This document shows, one piece after another, positions 45,105 through 54,730 of a stretch of 64,000 bases of DNA (positions are counted from its first letter, which is position 1; each line of letters begins with the position of its first letter). The DNA lies in NCBI RefSeq assembly GCF_016587375.1, contig NZ_BNJG01000006.1, forward strand, positions 171,923-235,922, in the 5' to 3' direction. Source of the DNA: Ktedonobacter robiniae. Lineage in GTDB: Bacteria; Chloroflexota; Ktedonobacteria; Ktedonobacterales; Ktedonobacteraceae. Under the pieces are notes generated by a model. That model made no database searches. It saw only the letters and a program-made list of their open reading frames with translations, and was not told the origin of the DNA. Made by a program: the position numbers and the translations under genes.

Positions 45105-45570
45105 GGAAGCGTCAGAACTGAGAACAAGGACGGTGTGAAAAAAGCCCTTGTGGTAGACTGACGATCATTGAGCACATCGTGATGAGGAAGGAACCATGAA
45201 CTGCTCACACTGCACATCCCCAACCACGAAAGAACGGCAGAAAAGCACCATACCTGGCTATCGAACGTTTCGTTGTTTCGCTTGTCAGCGCATCTTCAAC
45301 GAGCGGACTAGGACTCCCTTCAATTCCCTCGAATATCCTACCGATATCGTCCTGCTCGTCGTTGTGTGGCGGCTCCGGTACAAGTTGCGTCTGCGTGATC
45401 TCGCTGAGATGTTCTTAGAGCGTGGCTTTGTGTTCACGCATGAAGCGATCAGAGACTGGGAAGCCCGTTTTGCTCCACTTGTCGCCGATCACCTACGGGC
45501 CAAACGACGCGGACAAGCAAAAACATCGTGGGACGTAGATGAAACGTATGTGAACGTCCATGGCACCAGG

Positions 45571-47343
45571 TGTATGAATTTGCGTCATCGAGACCCAGAA
45601 AGGGCTTGCCCATCGAGGCCAGCTGAGCTGCGATTCCTTGCTTAGTTTCTCCCTCGCTTCTCCTAGGCGCGCTTGTGCGCTAGACTGAGAGGGTAGAGAG
45701 ACTGTTTGTGAGCCAGGAAGGCTCGTTTCTACGAAGGAGTCTGTCGATGGAAGCCCAATGGATTGCCGATCGGGCTGCCCTGCGCACCTTGGCCGTCCGT
45801 CACCCGACCTGGGGTCCTACACAATTAGCCCGTCTGCTTGGCTACTCACGGAGCTGGGTCAAGAAGTGGCTCAAACGCTTGCAGGAGGCCCCACCCCATG
45901 ATCTGGAGGTCCTGCGTTCCCACTCGCGAGCGCGACATACACCTCCTCCTGCCTACGATCCCAGCGTTGTGCAGCGCATCATAGAGATTCGTGTGCAGCC
46001 CCCCGAGGGCTTGCAGCGTCTCCCTGGACCACGTACGATCTTGTACTACTTCCACCGTGATCCCGATCTGCGACGAGAAGGGGCTCGCCTGCCCCGTTCC
46101 CCACGAGCTATTTGGCGCCTCTTGCATCAAACGGGGCTGCTTGTGGAGCAGGAAGCTCATGAGCATCACCTCCTGCCACGCCCCGGGCCACTACAGGAAG
46201 TGCAGGTCGACTTCAAGGACACTTCCACCGTGCGTCCCGATCCAAGCGAACCCGGCAGCAAGCAGCAGCATGTGGTGGAGATCTGCAATGCCGTGGATGC
46301 TGGCACCTCGATCTGGCTCGATGCTCAGGTCCATGCGGACTTTCACGCCGAAACCGCACTGCAGGCCGTCATCAACTTCCTCTTCACCTACGGCTGCCCT
46401 CCCATGATGACCTTTGACCATGATCCCAGATGGGTGGGGAGCCGCAGCGGGCGCGATTTTCCCTCTGCGCTGTGCCGCTTTTTGCGGTGCGTGGGAGTTG
46501 AGCCACATCTGTGTCCTCCCCATCAACCGAAGAAGAACGCGTTTGTAGAGCGGCTGCATCGCAGCCTCAAAGAGGAGTGTCTGCTGGTCCATCATCCCGG
46601 CACGCTGCAGGAGGTGCGCACGGTCACGGCGCAGTATCAGCACCATTACAACCAGAAGCGCCCACACCAGGGGTTCTCCTGCCGCAATCAGCCTCCGCGT
46701 GTAGCCTTTCCGACGCTCCCCACCTTGCCACCCTTGCCAGATCCGGTCGATCCGGACGCGTGGCTCCAGGCATTGCATGGGCATGCCCTGGCACGCAAGA
46801 TCGGTTCGGATGGCTGCGTGACGGTGGATGGGGAGACCTACTCCATCTCGCGGGCTCTCTGCGGGCAACAGGTGACGCTGTTGCTCCATGCCCCCGAGTG
46901 GGCCCTGGACGTCTGGCTGGGAGACCAGACGATCAAGCAGTTGCCGCTCAAAGGCCTGATCGGGCATCCACTTCCCCTCTCGCGCTCCATCCAACTGATG
47001 CTCGATCAGGCCTTTGAGCGGCAGTTGCGTTTCCGTCGGCAGCGGCTGGTCCAGCACATGTTATGGGCCTAGGTGTCGCGAGGGGACGGGAGAGAACGAG
47101 AGTACAAGCCTCTGGCGGATCAGCAATCGTCAGTGCGTGAGGAGGCTTCCCTGCGTCCTGCTCAGGGAACTGCTGATGACGCGCATCTTGCTCGTGGTCC
47201 CGCTCTCACCCTCTGCCCGCAGGAGCAGGCCTCTTCCTCTCTCCAAAAACGGTTCGGCTGGGCCGTCTACCATTCCCTTGCTCTGGCTGAGTTGGCCTCG
47301 ATGAGGGAGCCCTTTCTGGGTCTTGATGACGCAAATTCATACA
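45571..47343 (+). mobile_element. IS481/IS3-like element inside IS6 copy 5
   Basis: 1773 bp with about 56-bp terminal inverted repeats: TGTATGAATTTGCGTCATC... inward from both ends, including CCAGAAAGGGCT and CATCGAGGCCA. One transposase. No obvious target duplication because host DNA is deleted at the site. Confidence 0.85.
45747..47072 (+). CDS. Integrase-core (rve) transposase, IS481-like
   Basis: 441 aa. N-terminal helix-turn-helix (HPTWGPTQLARLLGYSRSWV), then the retroviral-integrase core: D in LQEVQVDFKDTSTV, D in PMMTFDHDPRWVG, E in KKNAFVERLHRSLKEE. A C-terminal beta-rich part follows. ATG 45747 has GGAG eight bases upstream; an upstream GTG frame lacks a site. Intact. Confidence 0.88.
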   Translation: MEAQWIADRAALRTLAVRHPTWGPTQLARLLGYSRSWVKKWLKRLQEAPPHDLEVLRSHSRARHTPPPAYDPSVVQRIIEIRVQPPEGLQRLPGPRTILYYFHRDPDLRREGARLPRSPRAIWRLLHQTGLLVEQEAHEHHLLPRPGPLQEVQVDFKDTSTVRPDPSEPGSKQQHVVEICNAVDAGTSIWLDAQVHADFHAETALQAVINFLFTYGCPPMMTFDHDPRWVGSRSGRDFPSALCRFLRCVGVEPHLCPPHQPKKNAFVERLHRSLKEECLLVHHPGTLQEVRTVTAQYQHHYNQKRPHQGFSCRNQPPRVAFPTLPTLPPLPDPVDPDAWLQALHGHALARKIGSDGCVTVDGETYSISRALCGQQVTLLLHAPEWALDVWLGDQTIKQLPLKGLIGHPLPLSRSIQLMLDQAFERQLRFRRQRLVQHMLWA

Positions 47344-47495
47344 CGCTTCTGCCGGGCGTTCGACGAGGGACGCCAGTTCTTCCGGTTTCGTACTCCCACG
47401 AAGCAATGCATTTCTCTTGCCGACCAACGCCGTCTGTTCTGTCAACGCTTGGATGTCTTAAAAGACATGCTGCTGGTAGCCTAAGAAGCACCTCC

Positions 47496-48332
47496 TCAGA
47501 GATTGATTTGCTGAATATTCCGTGCGGCTAGCCCGGCCCTCCCCTCGACAATTTCGAATTGCACTGGAACGCCGGCTCTGATCGTGCGGTAGCCCTGTCC
47601 AGGAAGCGCCGTGAAGTGGAAGAAGATCTCCTCGCCTGCTTCTTCTCTCACGATGATACCGATCCCCGCGTTGGGGTCAAACCAGCGGACGACTCCTTGG
47701 GCTATCGGCAAGCCGTTCTCCCCCAATGCAGGACTTCCCTTGAGCCACTCCTGCTGGGGAATGCGAATCCGCCGCACCTCTGGCGTGTCATACGCCTCGT
47801 AGCGATAATCGGAACGGGTTTCCATGATCGCGCGCAGATCCCGTCGCAGCTCTTCAGTCGTGGGGCGGCCCACGAAGTACCAGCCATTATAGATGGCGTG
47901 GATGCGCAAGTCTGGCCGCAGCACAAACGTGTACGGCTGCGCACGATAGGCATACTCGCCTTCCGTCTCGTCGAGAATGTTGATCTGTTTGATGACGACC
48001 CGCTGTTCATCCGACAAGAACGTCCACTGCGCCCCCAGGCCCGCTCGGAACGCGGCCTGCACGAGCGGAGGATCCGCGCTTACCGCCGCGAGCTTGCCAT
48101 AATTCACCGCCAGTTCGCGTTGGAACTCCACGAGTTGCCGCATCTGCTGCTGGTCACGCGGGCAGAAGAACCCGCGAAAGAAGACCAGGATCAGCGGATA
48201 CCCGTCCTGGAACCCCAGGTGGGTGTCGAGGAAACTGGGCTTGGTGAAGTGGGAGAGTCGCATGGGCTCGTTCTGGTGATTCGGCAGTTCAAAATCGGGG
48301 AACTGGTCATTGAGCCGAAGATTGGTGGTCAT
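47496..48332 (-). CDS. 1-Cys peroxiredoxin fused to a cold-shock domain
   Basis: 278 aa in two parts. Residues 1-180 are an AhpC/TSA-type thioredoxin fold (PDFELPNHQNEPMRLSHF, LILVFFRGFFCPRDQQQM); C57 is the peroxidatic position and the only Cys in the protein, so it is a 1-Cys type that needs an external thiol. Residues 210-278 are a cold-shock/S1-like OB fold: AQGVVRWFDPNAGIGIIV corresponds to RNP1 and EEIFFHFTAL to RNP2, with aromatic residues changed in the RNP1 core. ATG 48332 follows AAAGGAG. I know of no well-described Prx-CSD fusion; it could couple peroxide sensing to RNA binding, but that is inference. No operon partner; the stop lies 11 bp from an IS6 remnant. Confidence 0.85.
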   Translation of the reverse strand: MTTNLRLNDQFPDFELPNHQNEPMRLSHFTKPSFLDTHLGFQDGYPLILVFFRGFFCPRDQQQMRQLVEFQRELAVNYGKLAAVSADPPLVQAAFRAGLGAQWTFLSDEQRVVIKQINILDETEGEYAYRAQPYTFVLRPDLRIHAIYNGWYFVGRPTTEELRRDLRAIMETRSDYRYEAYDTPEVRRIRIPQQEWLKGSPALGENGLPIAQGVVRWFDPNAGIGIIVREEAGEEIFFHFTALPGQGYRTIRAGVPVQFEIVEGRAGLAARNIQQINL

Positions 48333-48531
48333 AACAGTCTACTCCTTTCCCCTCAATACCGGAGCGGTTGGGATGATTTCGTCACTCTCTCGTAAAGCTT
48401 CCCTATCATCCTATCTGGTCTTGCGGACGTATGCAAGGTGACAGGGCGTTTGAACCTGTAGCGATCTGAAAAGACTGCGTGTTTTTCTGTTACACACGCA
48501 TTGCGTCAAAATGATTCTGCTCAGGATCTAC

Positions 48532-48840
48532 TCAGAAAGGGAAAAATCTGAGCAGCTCCTCTCTGAACCTCGGCTTCCCTCCTTCTCGGCGCCGCAGGTG
48601 GTCGGCGAGTTCCAGCCTATTCATCCCGGGGAGATGGTAATTGAGCAGAAACAACGCAGGCGTGATCGTTTGCAGCATATTCAGCGCCATCTCGCCACTT
48701 GAAGCAAGATAGCCTTGATAGGTCGTCTCCTTCTGGAGCACTTCCAGCAGGAGATTGCCAAGGATGGGATCATCTTCGACAATGAGAATACTCTTGACAG
48801 CAAGAACATCATTACATCCTTGGTATTGGAAAGTCTCCAT
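48532..48840 (-). pseudogene. Degenerate response regulator with Asp-to-Asn change
   Basis: Closely like the 19286-19684 receiver for its first 85 residues, but the phospho-acceptor is Asn67 (LFLLNYHLPG) and Gly74 is Arg. After REGGKP the sequence leaves the family and ends early, losing the conserved Ser/Thr and Lys. It starts 9 bp after the kinase stop. It cannot be phosphorylated normally; either decayed or a constitutive pseudo-receiver. Confidence 0.8.
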
Positions 48841-48849
48841 GTGCGCTTC

Positions 48850-51126
48850 TTATGTTCTTTTCAGGGGAAGCGTCACCTGAAAAGTCGATCCTTTTCCCAT
48901 TTCGCTCTCCATCGTGATGGATCCTCCATGGTATTTCACAATCTCCGCGACAATATACAAGCCCATTCCGAGGCCTGGAAAGGCGCGCTGATGTGGAGCA
49001 ACCGCCCGATAGAAGCGCTCAAAGATTTTCTCGCGCTGCTCTCGTGGAATGCCGATACCCTGATCATGCACACTGAGCGTCACGGCCTCTTCGGATGTCT
49101 TGATATCCACCTCTATTGTGTTGGCTCCTGGGGAATATTTGATCGCGTTGCTGATCAGGTTCAGCAACATTTGCTCGAGCCGGTCCTTATCCCCGACCAG
49201 AAGCGGGGGGGACGCGGCACGATGCACGACGATGGTATGGGTCGTCTGCATCTGTTGCACGATCTCAACGACCTCCTGGAGCACGTCGTCCAGATTCACC
49301 GTTTCTTGGGCATACTCCAGGGTGCCAGCCTGAATTTTGGAGAGGTCGAGCAACTCTCCGACCAATCGGGTAACCATGTTGAGTTGTGCCTCCATCCGGG
49401 AAAGAACGGTATCCGCGTTGTCGATGCCTTGCTTTCCCAGTTGCTTTCGTAATAGTTGCGTTTGCAGCTTCAAGGACGTGAGCGGTGTCTTGAGTTCATG
49501 GCTGACCATCCCTAGAAAGTGATCTTTGCGCTGCTCCAGCTCCTTGCGGGCTGAGTTGTCCAGCACAAAGCCGATGCCCTGGAGCACCTCCCCATGAAAG
49601 GCCACTCCTCCCATGAGCACGTCCAGGCGGCTACCATCCTTACACACGAGTTCGGCTTCAAAGGGCGTGGTATCTTGCTGCACGACCAGTTCCTGGTGCG
49701 CTTGCTGGAACAGCGAGGGCTTCGAGGTTGGCAGGGTGAAACTGCCCCAGTTGATACACCGCTGGCACAGCTCGTCCCGGTTATAGCCCGTCATCCTCAG
49801 GAAGGTGTTGTTCCCTTCCACCACCATGTCGCCTTCGGCGAAAAAGATCCCGATCACGCTGGAACTCATGAGATGGTTCACGCGTTCTTGGCTCTGGTGC
49901 AAGGCGTCCTCGGTTTGTTTCTGCCTCTGGATATCGGTGCAGGTGCCAACCCATTGGACAACCTGCCCCTCCTCGTTCCGCAGCGGCACACCCCGTGATA
50001 AAAACCAGCGATAGGTGCCCGGCTGTCTCTCCCTGAGGCGATATTCAAACTCATAGGGTTCCCCTGTCTCCAATGCCTGGCGCTGAAGAGCCAGGACCCG
50101 CTCTTGATCCTCAGGATGTACAAACTGAAGTGAGACCGCTTCATCATGCGTGATATCCGTTCGGAGGGCTGTGGGCCACATACCCTGGATGCACAGCCGG
50201 TCAGTGGGAGGCAGGTGCTGGAGCCATTCATCCTCTGTGCATTGCTCGGCCATCTCGTGGGCATAGTCGTGCGAGCGTCGATTACAGTAGGCGATGGAAC
50301 CATCAGGCCGCCTGACCCAGACAAATTGGGGCACGGTATCGAGCACAGTACGAAGTTCCTCTTCCACGTGCTTGTACCGGGTAATATCGAATCCCCTACA
50401 GATCAGATACTCGACCTGCTGATTTGTCCCGCACTGGGGCGTCAGCGTCAACGCAAGGTCGAGATACCTTCCTGGGTGTGGACAGACGCGGGCTTCAAAG
50501 CGTACCGTCTCTCCCTGTCTGGCCTGTTCGATCGCCGCACCTAATTGCCTTTGGGCATGCGGGACAGACGACCACCAGGGAACAGCGGTGAGCGGTTTGC
50601 CAATCACCTCCTCGAGCTGGACCTGTGCGTCCGTCAAGGGACGCTGACTGATCTCCAGGATCAGTCCCTCCGGTGTCAACATCGCGACCCGCTCAGCACT
50701 GTGCTCCAGGAGATCCCGATACCGCTGTTCACTTTGGCGAAGGGCGTCCTGGCACTGCGTTGGTTCTGTGTTTTCCTGGAACAAGACCGCGAGGCCCACT
50801 CCGGTGGGCGAGATCTGTGCATGAAACCAGGTCTGGGTCACCGGGGAACGATAGTCCACGTCGGTCCGTTTCCGCGTCTGCCTGGCCTTGAGCACCGCCT
50901 GGTAGAGCGTTGTGCTCACCAGGTGAGGAGCAAGGCACCAGAAGCTGTTTCCAACAAGCGCCTCTTGTGTGGTGCCGAGCATGGTCTGCGCGCTCGCATT
51001 GGCATACACAATCGTTGTGGCGTCATCGACGACAAACAACGCACCAGGAAGTGTCTCAAGCGTGCTGAGGAGCGTGTCACGCGATGTGAGCATGCTTGAC
51101 TCGCTGCTTTGTGGATTGAACATCAT
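48850..51126 (-). CDS. Multi-PAS sensor histidine kinase
   Basis: 758 aa from ATG 51126 (GGGAG nine bases upstream). At least four PAS units: PGALFVVDDATTIVYANASA, HSAERVAMLTPEGLILEISQ, VPQFVWVRRPDGSIAYCNRR and SVIGIFFAEGDMVVEGNNTF. Kinase core: phospho-acceptor His in FLGMVSHELKTPLTSLKLQ, N-box NLISNAIKYSPG, DQGIGIPREQREKIFERFYR and GLGMGLYIVAEIV. No transmembrane helix. Paralogue of the 19694-23503 kinase, including leader DNA. Its own response regulator (48532) is defective, so it may signal to the 19286 product or another partner. Confidence 0.92.
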   Translation of the reverse strand: MMFNPQSSESSMLTSRDTLLSTLETLPGALFVVDDATTIVYANASAQTMLGTTQEALVGNSFWCLAPHLVSTTLYQAVLKARQTRKRTDVDYRSPVTQTWFHAQISPTGVGLAVLFQENTEPTQCQDALRQSEQRYRDLLEHSAERVAMLTPEGLILEISQRPLTDAQVQLEEVIGKPLTAVPWWSSVPHAQRQLGAAIEQARQGETVRFEARVCPHPGRYLDLALTLTPQCGTNQQVEYLICRGFDITRYKHVEEELRTVLDTVPQFVWVRRPDGSIAYCNRRSHDYAHEMAEQCTEDEWLQHLPPTDRLCIQGMWPTALRTDITHDEAVSLQFVHPEDQERVLALQRQALETGEPYEFEYRLRERQPGTYRWFLSRGVPLRNEEGQVVQWVGTCTDIQRQKQTEDALHQSQERVNHLMSSSVIGIFFAEGDMVVEGNNTFLRMTGYNRDELCQRCINWGSFTLPTSKPSLFQQAHQELVVQQDTTPFEAELVCKDGSRLDVLMGGVAFHGEVLQGIGFVLDNSARKELEQRKDHFLGMVSHELKTPLTSLKLQTQLLRKQLGKQGIDNADTVLSRMEAQLNMVTRLVGELLDLSKIQAGTLEYAQETVNLDDVLQEVVEIVQQMQTTHTIVVHRAASPPLLVGDKDRLEQMLLNLISNAIKYSPGANTIEVDIKTSEEAVTLSVHDQGIGIPREQREKIFERFYRAVAPHQRAFPGLGMGLYIVAEIVKYHGGSITMESEMGKGSTFQVTLPLKRT

Positions 51127-51220
51127 ACTGTCTCTCTCCCTTTCACGTCTCCCCATCCCTGGTGGCAACGATGTTTTCCCGCTTTGAACCTCAAGAAATA
51201 TCATGCAATGGCGATGATCC

Positions 51221-51336
51221 CTCTTCTGTCACATCAGTTGGAACAAGCGATGAAAAGTGTGTGTATGCAATACGTGCTTTTCCCGGAGAGGCCAGGAGCA
51301 ATGAGCATCTGCCCCGGGCCCTTTCAGGGGCGGCTT
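51221..51336 (-). repeat. Duplicated leader of the two kinase units, copy 2
   Basis: Matches 23606-23717 with few changes. Part of a segmental duplication that includes both kinases, their regulators and the DNA in front. Confidence 0.75.
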
Positions 51337-51435
51337 TGGTGGGAAGAAAAAGAAAAGCTTGTGTGAGGAGGCCACCTCATAACAGACCAAAATTGCCCTC
51401 TCCAACAGCAGAAAGGGCTCGGCTCAAAACCGAGA

Positions 51436-52667
51436 TCAGGAGTCAGCTTTTCGGGGCCAAGACAACACAAAGTGGGTGGTTGGCCCTACCTCTGTTTGCA
51501 CGGTGAGGCTCCCACGATGGGCATGAGCAATGCGCTCCGCTAAATAGAGCCCCAAGCCCATCCCTAGCGACCGCTCTCCTTTGGCAAATGGTAGAAAGAG
51601 GGTGGCGAGCAATTCTCTTGGAATGGGAGGTCCCTGATTGCTGACGGTGACGATCACCCACGGTCCCGCATCATGCTGCTCCTCTTTTACCGTGACGCGG
51701 ACTGCTGTCCTCCCCGCTGCATGGGTGGTCGCGTTGGACAAGAGATTTTCCAGCACCTGTTGTATCCGGCTCAGATCTGCTGTGACGAGAGATGATCTGG
51801 AGCATGCAGCTGGATCGCGTGTTCTGGAGTGCTCCAGATGGAGACCATGTCAGAGAGCATCTCCACCAGATCGAACGCTTGGACATCTAAGGTGAAGAGT
51901 CCTTGTCTAAACCGGGCCACATCCAGCAGATCGGTCATCAAGCGCCTTACCCGTACGACGCACTGTTTGATGATCAGCAGTTCTCGCTCGTAGGCCACCT
52001 GTCCTTCTCGCCGTGCTCGTCGTTCCAGCAGATCCAACCGCCCTTTGATCGGGGTGAGCATATTCCCCAAATCGTGGGCCATCACGGTCAGGATTTCTTC
52101 GGCTGCCAGTCGGTGCGCCTGGACCATCGCTTCGTGCGTTTGTTGTTCGACCAGTTCGGCTCGATGCATGACCACACCGATCCAGTGCGTGACTGCTTCC
52201 AGAAAGTGTAGGTCCTCTTCGGTAAAGTGCTGCTCCGCGCTCGAAGAGACCAGCACCACCCCTCGCAGGGTGCCATCGGCTGACAAAGGAACCAGGATCT
52301 CTGACTTGATTCCCAAATCCTCTTTCATCCCAGGGAGTTCGGCAGGATCACGTTGGACTTGTCCACTCCAATATGGCTGGCCTGTCTGGTACACTTCAAC
52401 GGCCCGCCCTCCAAGAGCGAGAGGGAGGCGATCTAAGCCAAGCGCTTGCTGTTTGGCTCCCATTGGGGTCTGGCTCGTTCCGTAAGCCACGAGGCTTTCG
52501 GTGGTCGGATCGTAGAGAAACGTATCCACTTTTTCGGCATGCAGAACGGCGGCGACCAGTTGGGCGCTTTGATGGAGCGTGTTACCCACCGAGGTTGCGG
52601 GCAGTTCGAGCAACCATTGCAAGGTGCTTAACAGCGATTCGTGTTTCGAGACGTGTTCCGATAACAT
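51436..52667 (-). pseudogene. GAF-domain histidine kinase with one frameshift
   Basis: From ATG 52667: a GAF domain (HQSAQLVAAVLHAEKVDTFL to LVPLSADGTLRGVVLVSSSA), the H-box ILTVMAHDLGNMLTPIKGRL, then LMTDLLDVARFRQGLFTL. Near 51790 the frame ends (SSQQI-stop), and the next frame continues as TADLSRIQQVLENLLSNATT, VSNQGPPIP and GMGLGLYLAERI. One single-base indel explains it. The two pieces together form an ordinary cytosolic sensor kinase. Lies next to the second multi-PAS kinase, absent from the first module. Confidence 0.85.
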
Positions 52668-53212
52668 AGTGCTCCTCCCTTCCTCTTAGCCCTCTCCTCT
52701 CTAAATGACCATTTTGGTGCTGGGTGGTGTCCCCAGACATGATGGTCTCCTTTCGGCAATGCAGCGTTCGTGCTCTTGTCTTTTACTGATACCAAGAAGT
52801 ATACTCTTTTTCGTGTCCAGCCCACGTCACGGATGGCGCGGCTCATAGTCGCCGTACTCACCCGTTGCCATGCTCTTCTTCCATCGCTTTCTGCCCGCTT
52901 TTTTCGGTTCGTAACGACATCCGTGGTGTTCCCCTTTCACCTCCCGCATCCCTTATCAAGCATGCTTCTACTTTCTTCAGGAAAAGGAGCATCCATCGCG
53001 TCTCCCCAGCGTTTTTCTCGTAGGTGCCCTCTGGCTCTCAAAGTATACAGGAAGAGTAGAGAGGACGTCATGGGTCCAAAGAGCTATTGGAAGGAGAGAG
53101 GTGACAAATGGAACCCGGCACCAAAGTTCTAGTGCGCAACTCGATTTCTCTGGTCAGTTGAATATATTCGAGTTAGATCTGCCTGATAGACCTGTCTCTG
53201 GCAAGCACGCCC
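52668..53212. other. Intergenic region with promoter-like repeat
   Basis: 52757-52806 repeats 24166-24216 (GCAATGCAGCGTTCGTGCTC, AAGAAGTATACT). Read leftward it offers TATACT as a -10 for the GAF kinase. No gene seen to 53212. Confidence 0.4.
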
Positions 53213-53392
53213 TCAGTCAAGAGGGGCTGAAGAAAGGAGGCCAAGAGCCCGCGCACGGGCTATCACCTGGGTGCGATTGGTGGCTTCAAGTTTACTGAGG
53301 ATATTACTGGCATGATGCTTCACAGTGCTGGTTGCGACCACCAATGCATCCGCGATGTCCTGGTTCGAGGCCCCACGCGCGAGCGAGCGGTG
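53213..53392 (-). pseudogene. LuxR-type helix-turn-helix remnant
   Basis: Leftward text LARGASNQDIADALVVATST, VKHHASNILSKLEATNRTQV and IARARALGLL is the C-terminal GerE/LuxR DNA-binding domain. Everything before it is replaced by DNA copied from the end of the secreted-protein gene at 16938-17062. Confidence 0.75.
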
Positions 53393-53505
53393 CTTAGGAG
53401 TTCTGCCCATTGATGGTGGTGGGTTGGCCATTGGCATAGTAGCCACTGAAGGCGGTAGAGGTCTGCTGGTTGACGTGCAGGATGGCTGATGCCTGGACAG
53501 GGGCA
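53381..53505 (-). repeat. 125-bp copy of the 3' end of the 16951-17691 gene
   Basis: Matches 16938-17062 with two visible mismatches, including SGYYANGQPTTINGQNS-stop in translation. It abuts the LuxR remnant, forming a chimera. Confidence 0.9.
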
Positions 53506-54450
53506 GAACGCTTGCTGTGTTCTCTGGTGCTTTTGGGGGCAAGGTGCGGATCCGGGGAAAGGGCAAAAGGGATGCTCGACATGATCAGTGCTGGCCTGAT
53601 CAGCCGTGTCTGGTACGGGGCTGACGAGAGAATGCTTCTGCCTCTCTCGTCAGCCCCGTGTCTGTTTGCGGGTCTATATCTGTCCCCTTGGAAAATGGCG
53701 CCTGCTTCCTTTGACGCCTGGGGCAGGCATTCGTGCGTCGTGCGAATGCCTCTTTCTCTCTTCACTGTATCATGAAATGCCGCAATGTGCAATCCACGAG
53801 AGAAACGCGCGGAAATGTATGGAAGAGCTTGATGAGCATGCGAGTCGACGTGATGCCATGGTGGAAGAGGATGCGAGCGTCCATTCATGGTGGCGTGTCT
53901 TGATGCTCTCTTCGCGCCTCTCTTTGCCAACCGGTAGCCACGTTTCTCTCACCCAACTTCATCTGCGTGTAGAGATCAGAGGGAATCGGGTCGTCCTGGC
54001 TAGCATCAGAGGAGCAGCAGCTTGATGCCCAACAGGAGAATGATGCTTGAGCCACTGGTGCTGGTTGCGTCTCTGTGGCTGAAGACTGCCCGCAACAACT
54101 GGGCCCCGAACCTGGGGAGTACGTGACCAGGCGCTCCCAGGCTCGCCATGTCGTCAGGTTGTGGAGGTCTGGATGCTTCCCTTGAGATTGTACACGAAGC
54201 GAGCAAAGGGAGAATCAACCCGAGGGAGCAATTTCTCCTGTCTGTTTTCCAGAGAGAGTGTAGCGAGGAGAGATGGAAGCGTGTTTCTGAGAGAGGTACG
54301 CATGGTGGTGTAGGAAGAGTGAGCCTGTTTTGAGAGATCGGGAGAAGATACGCTTTGTGGCAAAGTGGTATCTTCTCCGTTTGTGTGTCTGTTGGTGGAG
54401 AAGGAACTGGAGCGTGTCTGAGCGGGTGAAGGGCCTTCTGCTCGCGCTAG
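53506..54450. other. 0.9-kb region with strong hairpins and no convincing gene
   Basis: ACGGGGCTGACGAGAG pairs with CTCTCGTCAGCCCCGT (53615-53630 with 53644-53659). GGCATTCG...CGAATGCC near 53727-53752 is followed by TCTTTCTC. Frames here lack ribosome sites and family matches. Confidence 0.4.
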
Positions 54451-54642
54451 GTGGGCGAGAAAAAGGAACCGCTGAGTCTGCGAGAGATCGAGCGCAGGTA
54501 CGTCCCGCTGGCGCGGGAGTATCTGGCCGCCAACCCCGACGTCTCCATCTCAGAGAAGACCCTCGTCCGCGAGATGAATACGTGGTGGCGCAGGCAAGAA
54601 AAATTCGCCGCACAGGAGCGGCTTCAGCCGACGCTCCTGTAA
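54451..54642 (+). CDS. 63-aa helical protein of unknown function
   Basis: GTG 54451. The product EPLSLREIERRYVPLAREYL, AANPDVSISEKTLVREMNTW looks like a helical DNA- or protein-binding domain. The ribosome site is weak (AGGTGG overlapping). A hairpin ACAGGAGCG...CGCTCCTGT lies over its last codons and stop. Not recognised. Confidence 0.45.
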   Translation: MGEKKEPLSLREIERRYVPLAREYLAANPDVSISEKTLVREMNTWWRRQEKFAAQERLQPTLL

Positions 54643-54730
54643 CACTCACAAGGGGCTGGCCTGCTTACTCCGAGCAAGCCAGCCGCTGTTCGTTTCAGGC
54701 CTCTTCACAGGAGAACACAAAGGCAAACAG

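Larger units (their letters stand above)
45105..47484 (+). pseudogene. IS6-family copy 5, split and partly deleted by an IS481-like insertion
   Basis: The left piece (45105-45570) has the end GGAAGCGTCAGAACTGAGAA and a transposase from ATG 45196 up to VHGT. The right piece (47344-47484) resumes with RFCRAFDEGRQFFRFRTPTK and ends LLVA-stop. About 100 codons between them, including the second Asp and the Glu of the catalytic triad, are missing, and the right terminal repeat is lost next to the peroxiredoxin gene. At the position of the copy-3 intron this copy reads GTGAACGTCCATGG, an intron-free allele. Confidence 0.85.
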
